Assembly (NCBI GenBank): GCA_910574635.1
Contig: CAJTCG010000001.1
Coordinates: forward strand, 62,001 to 126,000
DNA length: 64,000 bases
From: Oscillospiraceae bacterium
Lineage (GTDB): Bacteria > Bacillota > Clostridia > Oscillospirales > Oscillospiraceae
Direction of reading: 5' to 3'
The notes under the pieces are model-generated. The model worked only from the letters and a program-made list of their open reading frames with translations. It made no database searches and was not told the origin of the DNA. A program made the position numbers and the translations under genes. Positions 54,641 to 63,509 of the stretch are shown here, piece after piece. How positions within the stretch are numbered: position 1 is the first letter of the stretch; every line of letters starts with the position of its first letter.

Positions 54641-56644
54641 ATGCCCAGCATTCAGCAGCTGCCCCCTCATGTGGCGGACCTCATCGCCGCCGGGGAGGTG
54701 GTGGAGCGCCCCGCCAGCGTGGTGAAGGAGCTGGTGGAAAACGCCCTGGACGCCCATAGCTCCGCCGTGGTGGTGGAGCTCCGCCGGGGCGGCATGGGCC
54801 TCATCCGGGTGACGGACAACGGCTGCGGCATCGCCCCGGCGGAGCTGCCCACCGCCTTTTTGCGCCACGCCACGTCCAAGCTGCGGGGCCCCGAGGACCT
54901 GGGAAAAATCGGCACCCTGGGCTTCCGGGGGGAGGCCCTGGCGGCCATCTCCGCCGTCAGCCGGGTGGAGATTCAAACCCGGCGGCGGGAGGACCCCACC
55001 GGCGCGGCGCTGCGCCTGGAGGGGGGCGTCCCCGGCGCGGTGGAGGAGGCCGGAGCTCCGGAGGGCACCACCATCCTGGTCCGGGACCTCTTCTACAACA
55101 CCCCCGCCAGGCTGAAATTCATGAAAAAGGACAGCGCCGAAACGGCGGCGGCCGGCGGTTTAATGCAGCACCTGGCCCTGTCCCATCCGGACGTGTCCTT
55201 TAAATTCATTAAGGACGGCACGGAGGCCCTCCACACCCCCGGAGACGGGCGGCTGGACTCCGCCATTTACGCCGCCCTGGGCCGGGACTTCGCCCGGAGC
55301 CTCCTCCCCGTGAAGGGGGGCGGCGACGGCGCGGCGGTGTCGGGCTTCATCACCCGGCCCCTCCAGGGCCGGGGCTCCCGGGGGATGCAGGTCTTTTTCG
55401 TCAACGGGCGGTTCATCAAGTCCCAGCTTCTGACCGCCGCCCTGGAGGAGGGCTACCGGAACCAAATCATGAAGGGCCGCTTTCCCGGCTGCGTGCTGGC
55501 GGTGACCCTGCCGGTGACGGCGGTGGACGTGAACGTCCACCCCGCTAAGACGGCGGTGAAGTTCGCCCAGGAGCAGGCCGTTTTCAACGCGGTCTACCAC
55601 ACCGTGCTGGACGCTCTGGCGGCGCAGGGAGGGCCGGTTCCCGCCGCCCCGGCGGACCCGGAGAAAACCGTGAACCCTCGGGGGGACTTCTTCCAGTCCA
55701 TGGACGCGAAAGCCTACCGGGAACAGGGGGCGAAGCCCGCCGCCCCGGCCCCCAGGCCCGCCGCGCCCCTTCCCGCCTGGGACACGGAGCGGACCGGCCC
55801 CCGGCTGTCGGACAGCGCGCCGCCGCTGCCCAAAACGCCCTCTCCCCGCCCGGCCCTGGGGCGGAGCGGGGCCTTCCCGCCCCTGCGGCAGGACGCGCCG
55901 TCCTCGGTCCTGGGGCCGAAGGCGGAGAGAATGGAGACGCCTCCCGCCCCCCCGGCGGAGCCGAAAGCTTTGGCAGAGCCCGCCCTTCCAAGGGAGCCGG
56001 CTTCGCCGGAACCGCGGCCCTTCGTTCCCGCCATTCCCCAGGCGGAGCTGCCGGGGCAGGAGACCCTGGAGCCCCCCGGCGAGGCCCCCTGGCGGATTGC
56101 CGGGGAGCTGCTGCGGACCTACATCGTCTGCGAGAGCGAGGCGGGGGAGGTCTGGCTGGTGGACAAGCACGCCGCCCACGAGCGGGTGAACTTCGACCGC
56201 CTGAAAGCCGCCCTGGAGCCCCCCATGCGCCAGGCCCTGCTGACCCCCGCCGCCGTGGAGCTGGGCCGGGAGGACGGGGCGCTGCTGCTGGAGCACCTGC
56301 CCCTTTTGGAGGAGCTGGGCTTTTCCTGCGAGGACTTCGGCGGCGGGGCCGTGCTGGTGCGGGAGATTCCGGCGGACCTGGACGCGGAGGACGTGACCGC
56401 TACTTTGGAGGAAATCGCCGGGAAGCTCCGCTCCGGGCGCTCCCCGGCGGAGCGGCGGGAAAGCCTCCTTCACACCATGGCCTGCAAGGCCGCTATCAAG
56501 GGCGGCTGGAAAAGCGGCCCGGAGGAGCTCCGGGCCTTAGTAGACAAGGTCCAGAGCGGCGAGGTCCGCTACTGCCCCCACGGGCGGCCTGTGGCGGTGA
56601 AGCTGACGAGATATGAACTGGAGAAAATGTTTGGGCGGGCGTAG
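54641..56644 (+). CDS. mutL: DNA mismatch repair protein MutL (endonuclease type)
   Basis: The 667-residue protein has the GHKL ATPase domain (VVKELVENALDAHS near 30, DNGCGI, TLGFRGEAL). A Pro/Ala-rich linker (about 340-465) follows, then a C-terminal dimerisation/endonuclease domain. The endonuclease motifs are present: DKHAAHERVNF (DQHAxxE type), ACKAAIKGG and CPHGRP. This MutL should therefore nick DNA itself, as in bacteria without MutH. GGAGG precedes ATG 54641. Confidence 0.97.
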   Translation: MPSIQQLPPHVADLIAAGEVVERPASVVKELVENALDAHSSAVVVELRRGGMGLIRVTDNGCGIAPAELPTAFLRHATSKLRGPEDLGKIGTLGFRGEALAAISAVSRVEIQTRRREDPTGAALRLEGGVPGAVEEAGAPEGTTILVRDLFYNTPARLKFMKKDSAETAAAGGLMQHLALSHPDVSFKFIKDGTEALHTPGDGRLDSAIYAALGRDFARSLLPVKGGGDGAAVSGFITRPLQGRGSRGMQVFFVNGRFIKSQLLTAALEEGYRNQIMKGRFPGCVLAVTLPVTAVDVNVHPAKTAVKFAQEQAVFNAVYHTVLDALAAQGGPVPAAPADPEKTVNPRGDFFQSMDAKAYREQGAKPAAPAPRPAAPLPAWDTERTGPRLSDSAPPLPKTPSPRPALGRSGAFPPLRQDAPSSVLGPKAERMETPPAPPAEPKALAEPALPREPASPEPRPFVPAIPQAELPGQETLEPPGEAPWRIAGELLRTYIVCESEAGEVWLVDKHAAHERVNFDRLKAALEPPMRQALLTPAAVELGREDGALLLEHLPLLEELGFSCEDFGGGAVLVREIPADLDAEDVTATLEEIAGKLRSGRSPAERRESLLHTMACKAAIKGGWKSGPEELRALVDKVQSGEVRYCPHGRPVAVKLTRYELEKMFGRA

Positions 56645-56848
56645 CCCGCTTCAAGGGGGAGCGGGCTCCCCCTTGAGAATCCCCCGCCTCCAGTGACGCC
56701 GGTCACTGGAGCCGCCGCCCAAGGCGGCTGGAGTCTTGGTATTTTCCTGACGCGCATGTCGTCAGGAAAATGATTCAACTTTATTTTCCGCCGGAGGCGG
56801 AAAACCAGGGGCTCCGGCCCCTGGACCCCGGGAAATGGAGGAGCATGC
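56645..56848 (+). repeat. Six consecutive hairpins after mutL
   Basis: No gene. In order: CAAGGGGGAGC/GCTCCCCCTTG (56652-56675); CTCCAGTGAC/GTCACTGGAG (about 56689-56712); AGCCGCC/GGCGGCT (about 56711-56730); ATTTTCCTGACG/CGTCAGGAAAAT (about 56740-56770); TTTTCCGCC/GGCGGAAAA (about 56783-56804); CCAGGGGC/GCCCCTGG (about 56806-56825). None has a strong T run except possibly the fourth. The last adjoins the ribosome site of the DUF6440 gene. Confidence 0.85.
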
Positions 56849-57046
56849 ATGGCAAAAGAGAAGGCGCGATTTATCATGAAGATTGCTCCCGGCAGCGCCA
56901 ATATGTTCAGCAACACCATGATCCTGGTGGATCGGGAGACAGGGGTGAATTACCTGTTTTTTCAATCCGCCGGCGCCGGGGGGCTGACGCCCCTCCTAGA
57001 CCCGGAGGGCAAGCCTATCATTACAACGATACCAGACGAGGAATGA
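56849..57046 (+). CDS. DUF6440 family small protein
   Basis: The 65-residue protein has the DUF6440 pattern: basic start, a strand pair, then VDRETGVNYLFFQSAGAGGLTPLLDPEGKPI. It is predicted to be a small beta-rich cytoplasmic protein of unknown role. GGAGGAGC precedes ATG 56849. The next gene starts 2 bp after its stop. Confidence 0.85.
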   Translation: MAKEKARFIMKIAPGSANMFSNTMILVDRETGVNYLFFQSAGAGGLTPLLDPEGKPIITTIPDEE

Positions 57047-57047
57047 C

Positions 57048-57638
57048 ATGAAACTTTTATTCATTGACGGCTGTATCAGCCAGCGGGGGCCGGCGTCCCG
57101 GACCCGCGCCCTGGCGGAGGCCTTTCTCTCCGCCTTCCGGGAATCCCACCCCGGGGCGGAGGTGGAAACCGTGACCCTGGAAGCGCTGGATTTAAAGCCC
57201 TTCCTTCCCGCCGCCCTGAACCGGCGGGACGAGCTGGCCTCCGCCGGGGCCTTCGGCGCGCCGGTGTTCGGCCTGGCCCGGCAGTTCCAGGCGGCGGACA
57301 AAATCGCCGCCGCCGCGCCCTTCTGGGACATGAGCTTCCCGGCGGTGATGCGGATCTACATCGAGCATATTTCCGCCAACGGCCTTTGCTATCACTATGA
57401 AGCCGGCGGCTGCCACGGGGACTGCCGGGCGGACCGGCTGGCTTATCTCACCACCAGCGGGGACTTTGAGCGGCCCGAGAGCCTGGGGGTCCTCTACTGG
57501 AAGCAGCTTTCCAAGATGTTCGGCGTCCCCCGGTTTGACTACGTCTTCGCCGGAGGGCTGGACGTGGACCCCGCCAAGGCCCCGGAGCTTTTGGAGGCCG
57601 CCTGTGAACAGGCCCGGGCCCTGGGCCGGAGCTTCTGA
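57048..57638 (+). CDS. NAD(P)H-dependent FMN oxidoreductase (flavodoxin-like fold)
   Basis: The 196-residue protein has the flavodoxin-like NAD(P)H dehydrogenase/azoreductase pattern: LLFIDGCISQRGPASRTRALAEAFL at the start, an AAPFWDMSFPAVMRIYIEHIS segment near 85-105, and a YLTTSGDF flavin-proximal loop near 130. A CHGDC stretch (about 122-126) is unusual for the family. It probably reduces quinones or other electrophiles with FMN. It lies 1-2 bp from both neighbours. Confidence 0.85.
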   Translation: MKLLFIDGCISQRGPASRTRALAEAFLSAFRESHPGAEVETVTLEALDLKPFLPAALNRRDELASAGAFGAPVFGLARQFQAADKIAAAAPFWDMSFPAVMRIYIEHISANGLCYHYEAGGCHGDCRADRLAYLTTSGDFERPESLGVLYWKQLSKMFGVPRFDYVFAGGLDVDPAKAPELLEAACEQARALGRSF

Positions 57639-57639
57639 G

Positions 57640-58584
57640 ATGGCGCCGAAGATCGTCTGCGTCGTGGGTCCCACCGCCTGCGGAAAAACCACCCTGGGCG
57701 TCCTGCTGGCCAAGAAATTCAGCGGCGAGGTGGTCTCCGCCGACTCCATGCAGATCTATCGGGGCATGACCATCGGCACCGCCGCCCCCACGGAAGAAGA
57801 GATGGACGGCGTGCCCCACCACATGATCGCGGTAAGCGACCCGGCGGAGCAGTGGTCCGCCGCCCGCTACGCCCAGGAGGCCGTCCCCATCATCGACGGC
57901 ATCCTGGCCCGGGGGAAGCTGCCCATTTTAGTGGGGGGCACCGGCCTTTGGATTGACGCGGCGGTAAAGGGCCACGGCTTCGCGGCGGGCTGCGCCGGAG
58001 GGGCCGTGCGGCGGGAGCTGGAAGAGCGGCTGGCGGCGGAGGGCATCGGGCCGCTGCTGGAAGAGCTGCGGCGGGCGGACCCGGAATCGGCGGAGCGGCT
58101 CCACCCGGCGGACGAAAAACGGATTCTGCGGGCCCTGGAGGTCTACCGGGAGACCGGGAAGACCATCACCGCCCACAACGAGGAGACGAAGGCCCTGCCC
58201 CCCCGGTACGGCGCGGTGTGGATCGGCCTCCAGTTCGCCGACCGGGCGGACATGAAGGCCCTCATCGACCAGCGGGTGGACCGCATGGCGGAGGCGGGGC
58301 TGCTGGAGGAGGTCCGGGCCCTTTTAAGCCGGGGGCTTCCCCGAAACGCCACGGCCCTCCAGGCCATTGGATACAAGGAGTTCCTGGGAGTCCTGGAGGG
58401 GACGGCCACGGAGGCGGAGGCCCTGGCGGAGGTAAAGCTCCGCTCCCGGCAGTACGCCAAGCGGCAGCTGACCTGGCTGCGGCGGAATCCGGCCATTCAC
58501 TGGATCTTCTGGGAAAAAGACCGGGATTTTGCCCGGGCCCTACAGGTTTCGACGGAAATTCTCACCGCTGCGGGGGTATCCTAG
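57640..58584 (+). CDS. miaA: tRNA dimethylallyltransferase MiaA
   Basis: The 314-residue enzyme has the P-loop [33 protein letters not shown] (DSxQ substrate motif), [10 protein letters not shown] and [10 protein letters not shown], all diagnostic. It transfers dimethylallyl to A37 of tRNAs; MiaB then adds the methylthio group. The ATG at 57640 is 1 bp after the previous stop and gives the normal N terminus. hfq follows by 116 bp. Confidence 0.97.
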   Translation: MAPKIVCVVGPTACGKTTLGVLLAKKFSGEVVSADSMQIYRGMTIGTAAPTEEEMDGVPHHMIAVSDPAEQWSAARYAQEAVPIIDGILARGKLPILVGGTGLWIDAAVKGHGFAAGCAGGAVRRELEERLAAEGIGPLLEELRRADPESAERLHPADEKRILRALEVYRETGKTITAHNEETKALPPRYGAVWIGLQFADRADMKALIDQRVDRMAEAGLLEEVRALLSRGLPRNATALQAIGYKEFLGVLEGTATEAEALAEVKLRSRQYAKRQLTWLRRNPAIHWIFWEKDRDFARALQVSTEILTAAGVS

Positions 58585-58700
58585 AAATTGGCAAAACGAT
58601 TCGCCCGGACCCCCTCGGGGAAGCCGAGGTCCTTCGTTTCGCTGAACCAACCAACAGCGCCCCTCGGGGCGCGCGGACAAAAGAAAAAGGAGCGGACGAT

Positions 58701-58928
58701 ATGCAAAGCAAACAGAACCTACAGGACCTCTTCCTTCTCCGGGCCAAGCGGGACCGGGTGCCGGTCACCATGTTTTTGATGAACGGCTTTCAGATGCGGG
58801 GAACCATCACCGGCTTTGACTCCTTCGTGGTCATTCTGGACAGCGAGGGCCGCCAGCAGGTGATCTACAAGCACGCCATCTCCACCATTGCCCCCACCCG
58901 GACGGTCTCCCTGGCCGGAGAGGAATGA
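58701..58928 (+). CDS. hfq: RNA chaperone Hfq
   Basis: The 75-residue protein has the Hfq Sm fold: [40 protein letters not shown] (Sm1) and [10 protein letters not shown] (Sm2, with the KH of the RNA-binding pore). The C-terminal tail is very short, as in Gram-positive Hfq. The miaA-hfq order is the conserved one. Given the small antisense RNAs proposed in this window, Hfq is a possible partner, although type I systems of Firmicutes usually do not need it. Confidence 0.97.
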   Translation: MQSKQNLQDLFLLRAKRDRVPVTMFLMNGFQMRGTITGFDSFVVILDSEGRQQVIYKHAISTIAPTRTVSLAGEE

Positions 58929-58975
58929 TCGCCCGTCCCCCGGGACCGAAATGAGGAAGGCTACATAAAAGCGCT

Positions 58976-60277
58976 ATGAAAAAGAAAAAAAGCGGCATTG
59001 GAACCAAATTACTGATGGCCGCCCTCTTCCTGGGAGTGGCGGGCTACTTCGGCATTCAGGCGTTTCAATACCTGGACGACCCCCTGGGCGTGACCCTGGC
59101 CTACCGCTATGAGGTGGAGCAGGCCGTGGACATGACGGGCTACGTGGTCCGGGAGGAGCGGGTGCTGCCCGACGAGGGCGGCGGCCTCCTCCGGATTCAG
59201 CGGGCGGAGGGAGAGCGGGTGGCCGCCGGGGGAACCGTGGCCTCCGTCTACGCGGACCAGGCCTCCCTGGACCGCCAGGCGGAGATCGACAGCCTGGAAA
59301 GCCGGGTGGAGCAGCTCCAATACGCCCAGAACCTGGCCCTGGCGGCGGAGACCACCCGGAAGCTGGACGCCCAGATTGCCCAGAACCTGCTGGAATACCG
59401 CCGCCTCCTGGCGGCGGACAGGCTCTATGACGCGGAGAGCGTCGTCCTGGAGCTCCGGGCCCTGGTGCTCAAGCGGGACTACAGCGACGCGGGCGGCGAG
59501 GACGCGGCCCTCCAGCTCCAGGAGCTGGGGGCGCAGCTTTTGAATCTCCGGTCCCAGGCCGAGGGAACCGTCCGGCGCGTCACCGCCCCGGAGGCGGGGC
59601 TGTACTCCGCCGAGGTGGACGGCTACGAAACCGTGCTGACCCCGGAGGCGCTGGACGGCCTGACCCCCTCCGGCCTGGCGGCCCTGACGGCGAACCCGGC
59701 GGACCCGGCGGCGGTCTCCCGGACGGGAAAGCTGGTGCTGGGAGACGAGTGGCGCTATGCCGCCGTTTTGCCCTTCGAGGAGGCCGCGGCCCTTCAGAGC
59801 TTGCAGGAGGAGAGCGGGGGGACGCTGTGCCTCCGCTTCTCCAAGGGCGTGGACCGGGATTTGCCGGTGGTGCTGGAATCCATCGGCCCCCGGGAGGACA
59901 GCCGGGTGGTGGCGGTGTTCCGGGGGACGGCCTATCTCCGGGATCTGACGCTGCTGCGCCAGCAGCGGGCCCAGATCATCACCGGCGTTGTCTCCGGCAT
60001 CCGGATTCCCCGGGAGAGCCTCCGGGCGGAGCGGGCCTATCTGGACGAGAACGGGAAAACCGTCACGGAGGATCGCGCCGGCGTCTACTGCCTGGTGGGC
60101 CGGGAAGCCCGGTTTAAGCCGGTGGAGGTGGTCCACAGCGGGGAGAGCTTCATCCTGGTGGCCCCCGCGCCGGAGCTGGACCAGAGCGTGGAAAAGGACG
60201 CCAAGCGGATCATCCGCCCGGGGGAGCAGGTGATCGTCTCCGCCCGGGGCCTGTTCGACGGAAAGGTGCTTACCTAA
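58976..60277 (+). CDS. HlyD-like membrane-anchored protein of the sepF neighbourhood
   Basis: The 433-residue protein has one N-terminal membrane segment (LLMAALFLGVAGYFGIQAF, about 11-30), a barrel-sandwich lipoyl-like part (about 45-85 and 195-215), a coiled-coil stretch (about 92-135) and a C-terminal beta domain. This is the HlyD adaptor layout, but no ABC transporter is adjacent. In clostridia such a gene commonly precedes yggS-sepF, so a role in envelope or division is more likely than export; that is inference. Confidence 0.82.
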   Translation: MKKKKSGIGTKLLMAALFLGVAGYFGIQAFQYLDDPLGVTLAYRYEVEQAVDMTGYVVREERVLPDEGGGLLRIQRAEGERVAAGGTVASVYADQASLDRQAEIDSLESRVEQLQYAQNLALAAETTRKLDAQIAQNLLEYRRLLAADRLYDAESVVLELRALVLKRDYSDAGGEDAALQLQELGAQLLNLRSQAEGTVRRVTAPEAGLYSAEVDGYETVLTPEALDGLTPSGLAALTANPADPAAVSRTGKLVLGDEWRYAAVLPFEEAAALQSLQEESGGTLCLRFSKGVDRDLPVVLESIGPREDSRVVAVFRGTAYLRDLTLLRQQRAQIITGVVSGIRIPRESLRAERAYLDENGKTVTEDRAGVYCLVGREARFKPVEVVHSGESFILVAPAPELDQSVEKDAKRIIRPGEQVIVSARGLFDGKVLT

Positions 60278-60350
60278 AAAGGCGCCCCAAACTAGTAAAA
60301 AGCCCCGTCCGGCGCCGGGCGCGGCATCATCAAGAAAGAGGGATGCATTC

Positions 60351-61043
60351 ATGTCAATTGCGGAAAACATCGCCCGCGTCCGGGCGAACATCGCCGCCGC
60401 CGCCGCGGAGGCGGGCCGGAGGCCCGAGGAAATCACCCTGGTGGGGGCCAGCAAGATGAACGATGCCGCCGCCTGCCGGGCGGCCGTTGCCGCCGGGATC
60501 GACGCCCTGGGGGAGAACCGGGTCCAGGAGATGGCCGCCAAGCTGGCGGAAAACGCCTACGACGGCGCGCCCCTGCACTTCATCGGCCACCTCCAGCGAA
60601 ACAAGGTGAAGCAGGTGGTGGGAAAGGCGGCGCTGATCCAGTCCGTGGGCTCTTTGGAGCTGCTGGAGGAACTTGAAAAGGCCGCCGCCCGGCTGGATAC
60701 CGTCCAGGACATCCTGCTGGAGGTCAACATCGCCGGGGAGGAGGCCAAGAGCGGCTTTGTCCCGGCGGCGCTTCTCTCCGGGGCCGGCGCGGCCCTGGAA
60801 AAGGAGCATCTGCGGGTGCTGGGACTGATGGCCATTCCCCCGGCGGATGCCGGCCGGGAGGAAAATCTTCAATATTTTGACAAAGTTCGGGCGCTCTTCC
60901 TTGACATGAACGAGAAATTGTACCATAATAGTCTTCAGGTTCTGTCTATGGGCATGAGCGGCGACTATGAGGACGCCGTCCGCGCCGGGGCCACCATGGT
61001 CCGGGTGGGCACCGCCATTTTCGGGAGCCGCCATTACACATGA
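60351..61043 (+). CDS. YggS/PLPBP family pyridoxal phosphate-binding protein
   Basis: The 230-residue TIM-barrel protein has LVGASKMNDAAACRAAVAAGIDALGENRVQEM (PLP Lys in ASK), HFIGHLQRNKVKQV, and SMGMSGDYEDAVRAGATMVRVGTAIFG (phosphate cup). It keeps vitamin B6 homeostasis and has no known catalytic activity. In Gram-positives it is ylmE, next to sepF. GAGGG precedes ATG 60351. Confidence 0.95.
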   Translation: MSIAENIARVRANIAAAAAEAGRRPEEITLVGASKMNDAAACRAAVAAGIDALGENRVQEMAAKLAENAYDGAPLHFIGHLQRNKVKQVVGKAALIQSVGSLELLEELEKAAARLDTVQDILLEVNIAGEEAKSGFVPAALLSGAGAALEKEHLRVLGLMAIPPADAGREENLQYFDKVRALFLDMNEKLYHNSLQVLSMGMSGDYEDAVRAGATMVRVGTAIFGSRHYT

Positions 61044-61191
61044 CACAAGCGGAATATTACGCCCGAACGGAACGTGAGGAAGTAATATATGCCAGGTTCT
61101 GCATCCGCCCCCCGGCGGGCGGAACGGCTCAAATCAAACAGGCTGTTTTTGAATGGGACATTCGAGAGCGGCACGAACGGGAGGTACATCC

Positions 61192-61632
61192 ATGAGTATC
61201 CTGGACGAGATAAAAAAGCTGACCCACCCCTATGAGGACGAGGACGACGATGCCGCCGAATTTGAGGACGAGGCCCAGGAGCGGGACGTGTTCGAGGAGC
61301 GCCGCTCCTCCCGCTACGACGACCGCCGGAACAAGGTGGTGAACATCCACGCCACCACCCAGCTGAAGGTGGTGCTGGTGAAGCCGGAGCGTTTCGAGAA
61401 CGCCTCGGAAATCGCCGACCAGCTGAAGGACAAGCGGACGGTGGTTCTGAACCTGGAATCCACCAACAAGGACGTGGCCCGGCGGCTCATCGACTTTTTG
61501 TCCGGCGTGGCCTACGCCGGAGAGGGCAAAATCAAAAAGGTGGCCGCCAACACGTACATCATCACCCCCTACCATGTGGACATCGAGGGAGATCTGATCG
61601 ACGAGCTGGAAAACAACGGGCTGTATTTCTGA
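61192..61632 (+). CDS. sepF: Cell division protein SepF
   Basis: The 146-residue protein has an N-terminal membrane-targeting helix (SILDEIKKLTHPYED), an acidic linker, and the SepF core (VVLVKPERFENASEIADQLKDKRTVVLNLESTNKDVARRLIDFLSGVAYA...). It bundles FtsZ filaments and links them to the membrane. Upstream spacing to yggS is 148 bp; GGAGG precedes ATG 61192. Confidence 0.96.
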   Translation: MSILDEIKKLTHPYEDEDDDAAEFEDEAQERDVFEERRSSRYDDRRNKVVNIHATTQLKVVLVKPERFENASEIADQLKDKRTVVLNLESTNKDVARRLIDFLSGVAYAGEGKIKKVAANTYIITPYHVDIEGDLIDELENNGLYF

Positions 61633-61684
61633 TAGACCATATTGTAGACCATATTGACTTGCGCGCTGGGGAGGATTTGCGACT

Positions 61685-62485
61685 ATGCTGACACCGCAGG
61701 AGGTTTCCGCCCGCTCTTTCACCAAGACGATGATGGGCGGCTACAACATGACCATGGTGGACGAGTTTCTGGACGAGCTCACCGACGACTACACGTCCCT
61801 CTACAAGGAAAACGCCTCTCTCAAGGCCAAGATGAAGGTCCTGGTGGAAAAGGTGGAGGAGTACCGGGCCACAGAGGACTCCATGCGGGCCACGCTGCTC
61901 ACGGCCCAGCGGATGGCGGACTCCATCATCAAGGAGGCGGAGGAGAAGCGGGACGGCATCCTCCAGCAGGCGGAGGCCGCCGCCCGGGAGAAGCTGGACG
62001 GCTACCGCAGGGAGGCGGAGCAGTGCGCCAAGCGCCTCCAGCAGGGGCAGGATGAGATTCAGCGCTTCGTGGCGGAAAGCCGGGCGCTGTGCGAGAAGGA
62101 GCTTCGCTTCCTGGAGGAATTCCCCGCCATGCCCCTGGAGGAGAGCGAGCCGGTAAGCGCCGCCGCGGAGGAGATTGGGGAAAAGATCCTCTCCGCGGGG
62201 GAACCCGCCCCCGCCCCCGCCGCGCCGGAGCCCGCCCCCAAGACCCCCTCCGCCCCCCAGGCGGAGAGCAGGCCGAAGACGGCGTCCGAGCCTGTGGAGG
62301 AGGTCTTCCGCACCCTGGTGGCCGGGCCGAAGGTCCCCGGGCAGGCGCCCACGGCGGAGAAGCTGCTGGACACCCTGGCGGCGGCGGAGGAAGCCCAGTC
62401 CCCGGCGGAGGACCTGAGCGCCACCCGGCGGGTGAACATCAACGAGCTGAAATTCGGCCCCAATTACCGCAGCGAGTCGGACTGA
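61685..62485 (+). CDS. divIVA: DivIVA domain-containing protein
   Basis: The 266-residue protein starts with the DivIVA lipid-binding motif (LTPQEVSARSFTKTMMGGYNMTMVDEFLDEL). A long coiled coil (about 30-155) and an Ala/Pro-rich, probably disordered tail (about 165-266) follow. It should mark curved membrane at poles and septa and organise wall synthesis or division. It has no clear ribosome site (GGGGAGGA is 12 bases upstream) and follows sepF by 52 bp. Confidence 0.92.
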   Translation: MLTPQEVSARSFTKTMMGGYNMTMVDEFLDELTDDYTSLYKENASLKAKMKVLVEKVEEYRATEDSMRATLLTAQRMADSIIKEAEEKRDGILQQAEAAAREKLDGYRREAEQCAKRLQQGQDEIQRFVAESRALCEKELRFLEEFPAMPLEESEPVSAAAEEIGEKILSAGEPAPAPAAPEPAPKTPSAPQAESRPKTASEPVEEVFRTLVAGPKVPGQAPTAEKLLDTLAAAEEAQSPAEDLSATRRVNINELKFGPNYRSESD

Positions 62486-62514
62486 CCGCCCTCTTAAGGA
62501 AAGGAGGAGCGGCT

Positions 62515-63399
62515 ATGACCAGGCCTATCATCGCGTTTTTGTACGACTTCGACAAGACCCTGTGCACCACGGACATGCAGAACTACGCCTTTATCCCCAG
62601 CCTGGGGATGACCCCGGCGGAGTTCTGGGCGGAGGCCAACGGGTTTGGCCGGCGGAACCGGATAGACGGAATTCTCGCCTATATGTACATCATGCTCCGG
62701 GAGGCGGAGCGGAAGAAGCTGCCCTTCACCAGGGAGGACCTGGTGGAGAAGGGCCGCCAAATCGAGCTTTTTCCCGGCGTAGAGAGCTGGTTTTCCCGCA
62801 TCAACGCCTTCGGCGAGGCCCAGGGCGTCCGGGTGGAGCACTATGTCATCTCCTCCGGCCTTCGGGAGATCATCGAGGGGTCTTCCATCAGCCATGAATT
62901 CAAGGAGATTTACGCCAGCGAGTTTTACTACGACGAGACGGGACGGCCCGTCTGGCCCAAGCTGGCGGTGAACTTCACCGCCAAGACCCAGTTTGTCTAC
63001 CGGATTAACAAGGGGGTCCTGGACGTCTCCGACGACAAGACCCTCAACGACTCCATGCCCGACGACAGCAAGCGGATTCCCTTCCCCAACATGATTTACA
63101 TGGGGGACGGCCTTTCCGACGTGCCCTGCATGAAGATGATGCGGGCCTACGGCGGCCAGGCCATCGCCGTGTACCAGGACGCCAACCGCACCGGCGTGGA
63201 AGAGCTGCTGGCGAAAAAGCGGGTGGACTTCATCTTCCCGGCGGACTACCGGGAGGGCCGGGCCCTGGAGGAGACGGCGCGAAACATCATCCGCAAAATG
63301 GCCATTGCCGACCGGCTGTGGGAGGAGAACCTCCGCCAGCTCCGGCACCTGGGGGAGGATGTGCTGCCGGACCAGGTGGAGCTGTTTTCCAATCCGTAA
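62515..63399 (+). CDS. HAD family phosphatase
   Basis: The 294-residue protein has HAD motif I FLYDFDKTLCTTDMQ (DxDxT), a helical cap with FPGVESWFSRI, motif II VISSGLREII, and motif IV MIYMGDGLSDVPCMKMM (GDGxSD). It belongs to the phosphoserine-phosphatase-like group; the substrate is not known. A strong AAAGGAGGAG precedes ATG 62515. A terminator follows. Confidence 0.9.
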   Translation: MTRPIIAFLYDFDKTLCTTDMQNYAFIPSLGMTPAEFWAEANGFGRRNRIDGILAYMYIMLREAERKKLPFTREDLVEKGRQIELFPGVESWFSRINAFGEAQGVRVEHYVISSGLREIIEGSSISHEFKEIYASEFYYDETGRPVWPKLAVNFTAKTQFVYRINKGVLDVSDDKTLNDSMPDDSKRIPFPNMIYMGDGLSDVPCMKMMRAYGGQAIAVYQDANRTGVEELLAKKRVDFIFPADYREGRALEETARNIIRKMAIADRLWEENLRQLRHLGEDVLPDQVELFSNP

Positions 63400-63400
63400 G

Positions 63401-63437
63401 CACCGCGGGACCGTCCTTTGGCGGCCCCGCTTTTTTC
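63401..63437 (+). terminator. Terminator after the HAD gene
   Basis: GCGGGACCG-tcctttgg-CGGCCCCGC followed by six T residues. Confidence 0.88.
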
Positions 63438-63509
63438 CTTCCCGGCGCAAGGTCTTGCAAATCCCCTTCCCTCATGGTACAATGGGACATCCAAAAGAGG
63501 GGGGCGCCT

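Noticed and set aside
56645-56848. Hairpin string considered as a CRISPR array or integron-like attachment sites
   Set aside because: The units differ from one another in sequence and there are no equal spacers or integrase. It is listed as a hairpin series instead.
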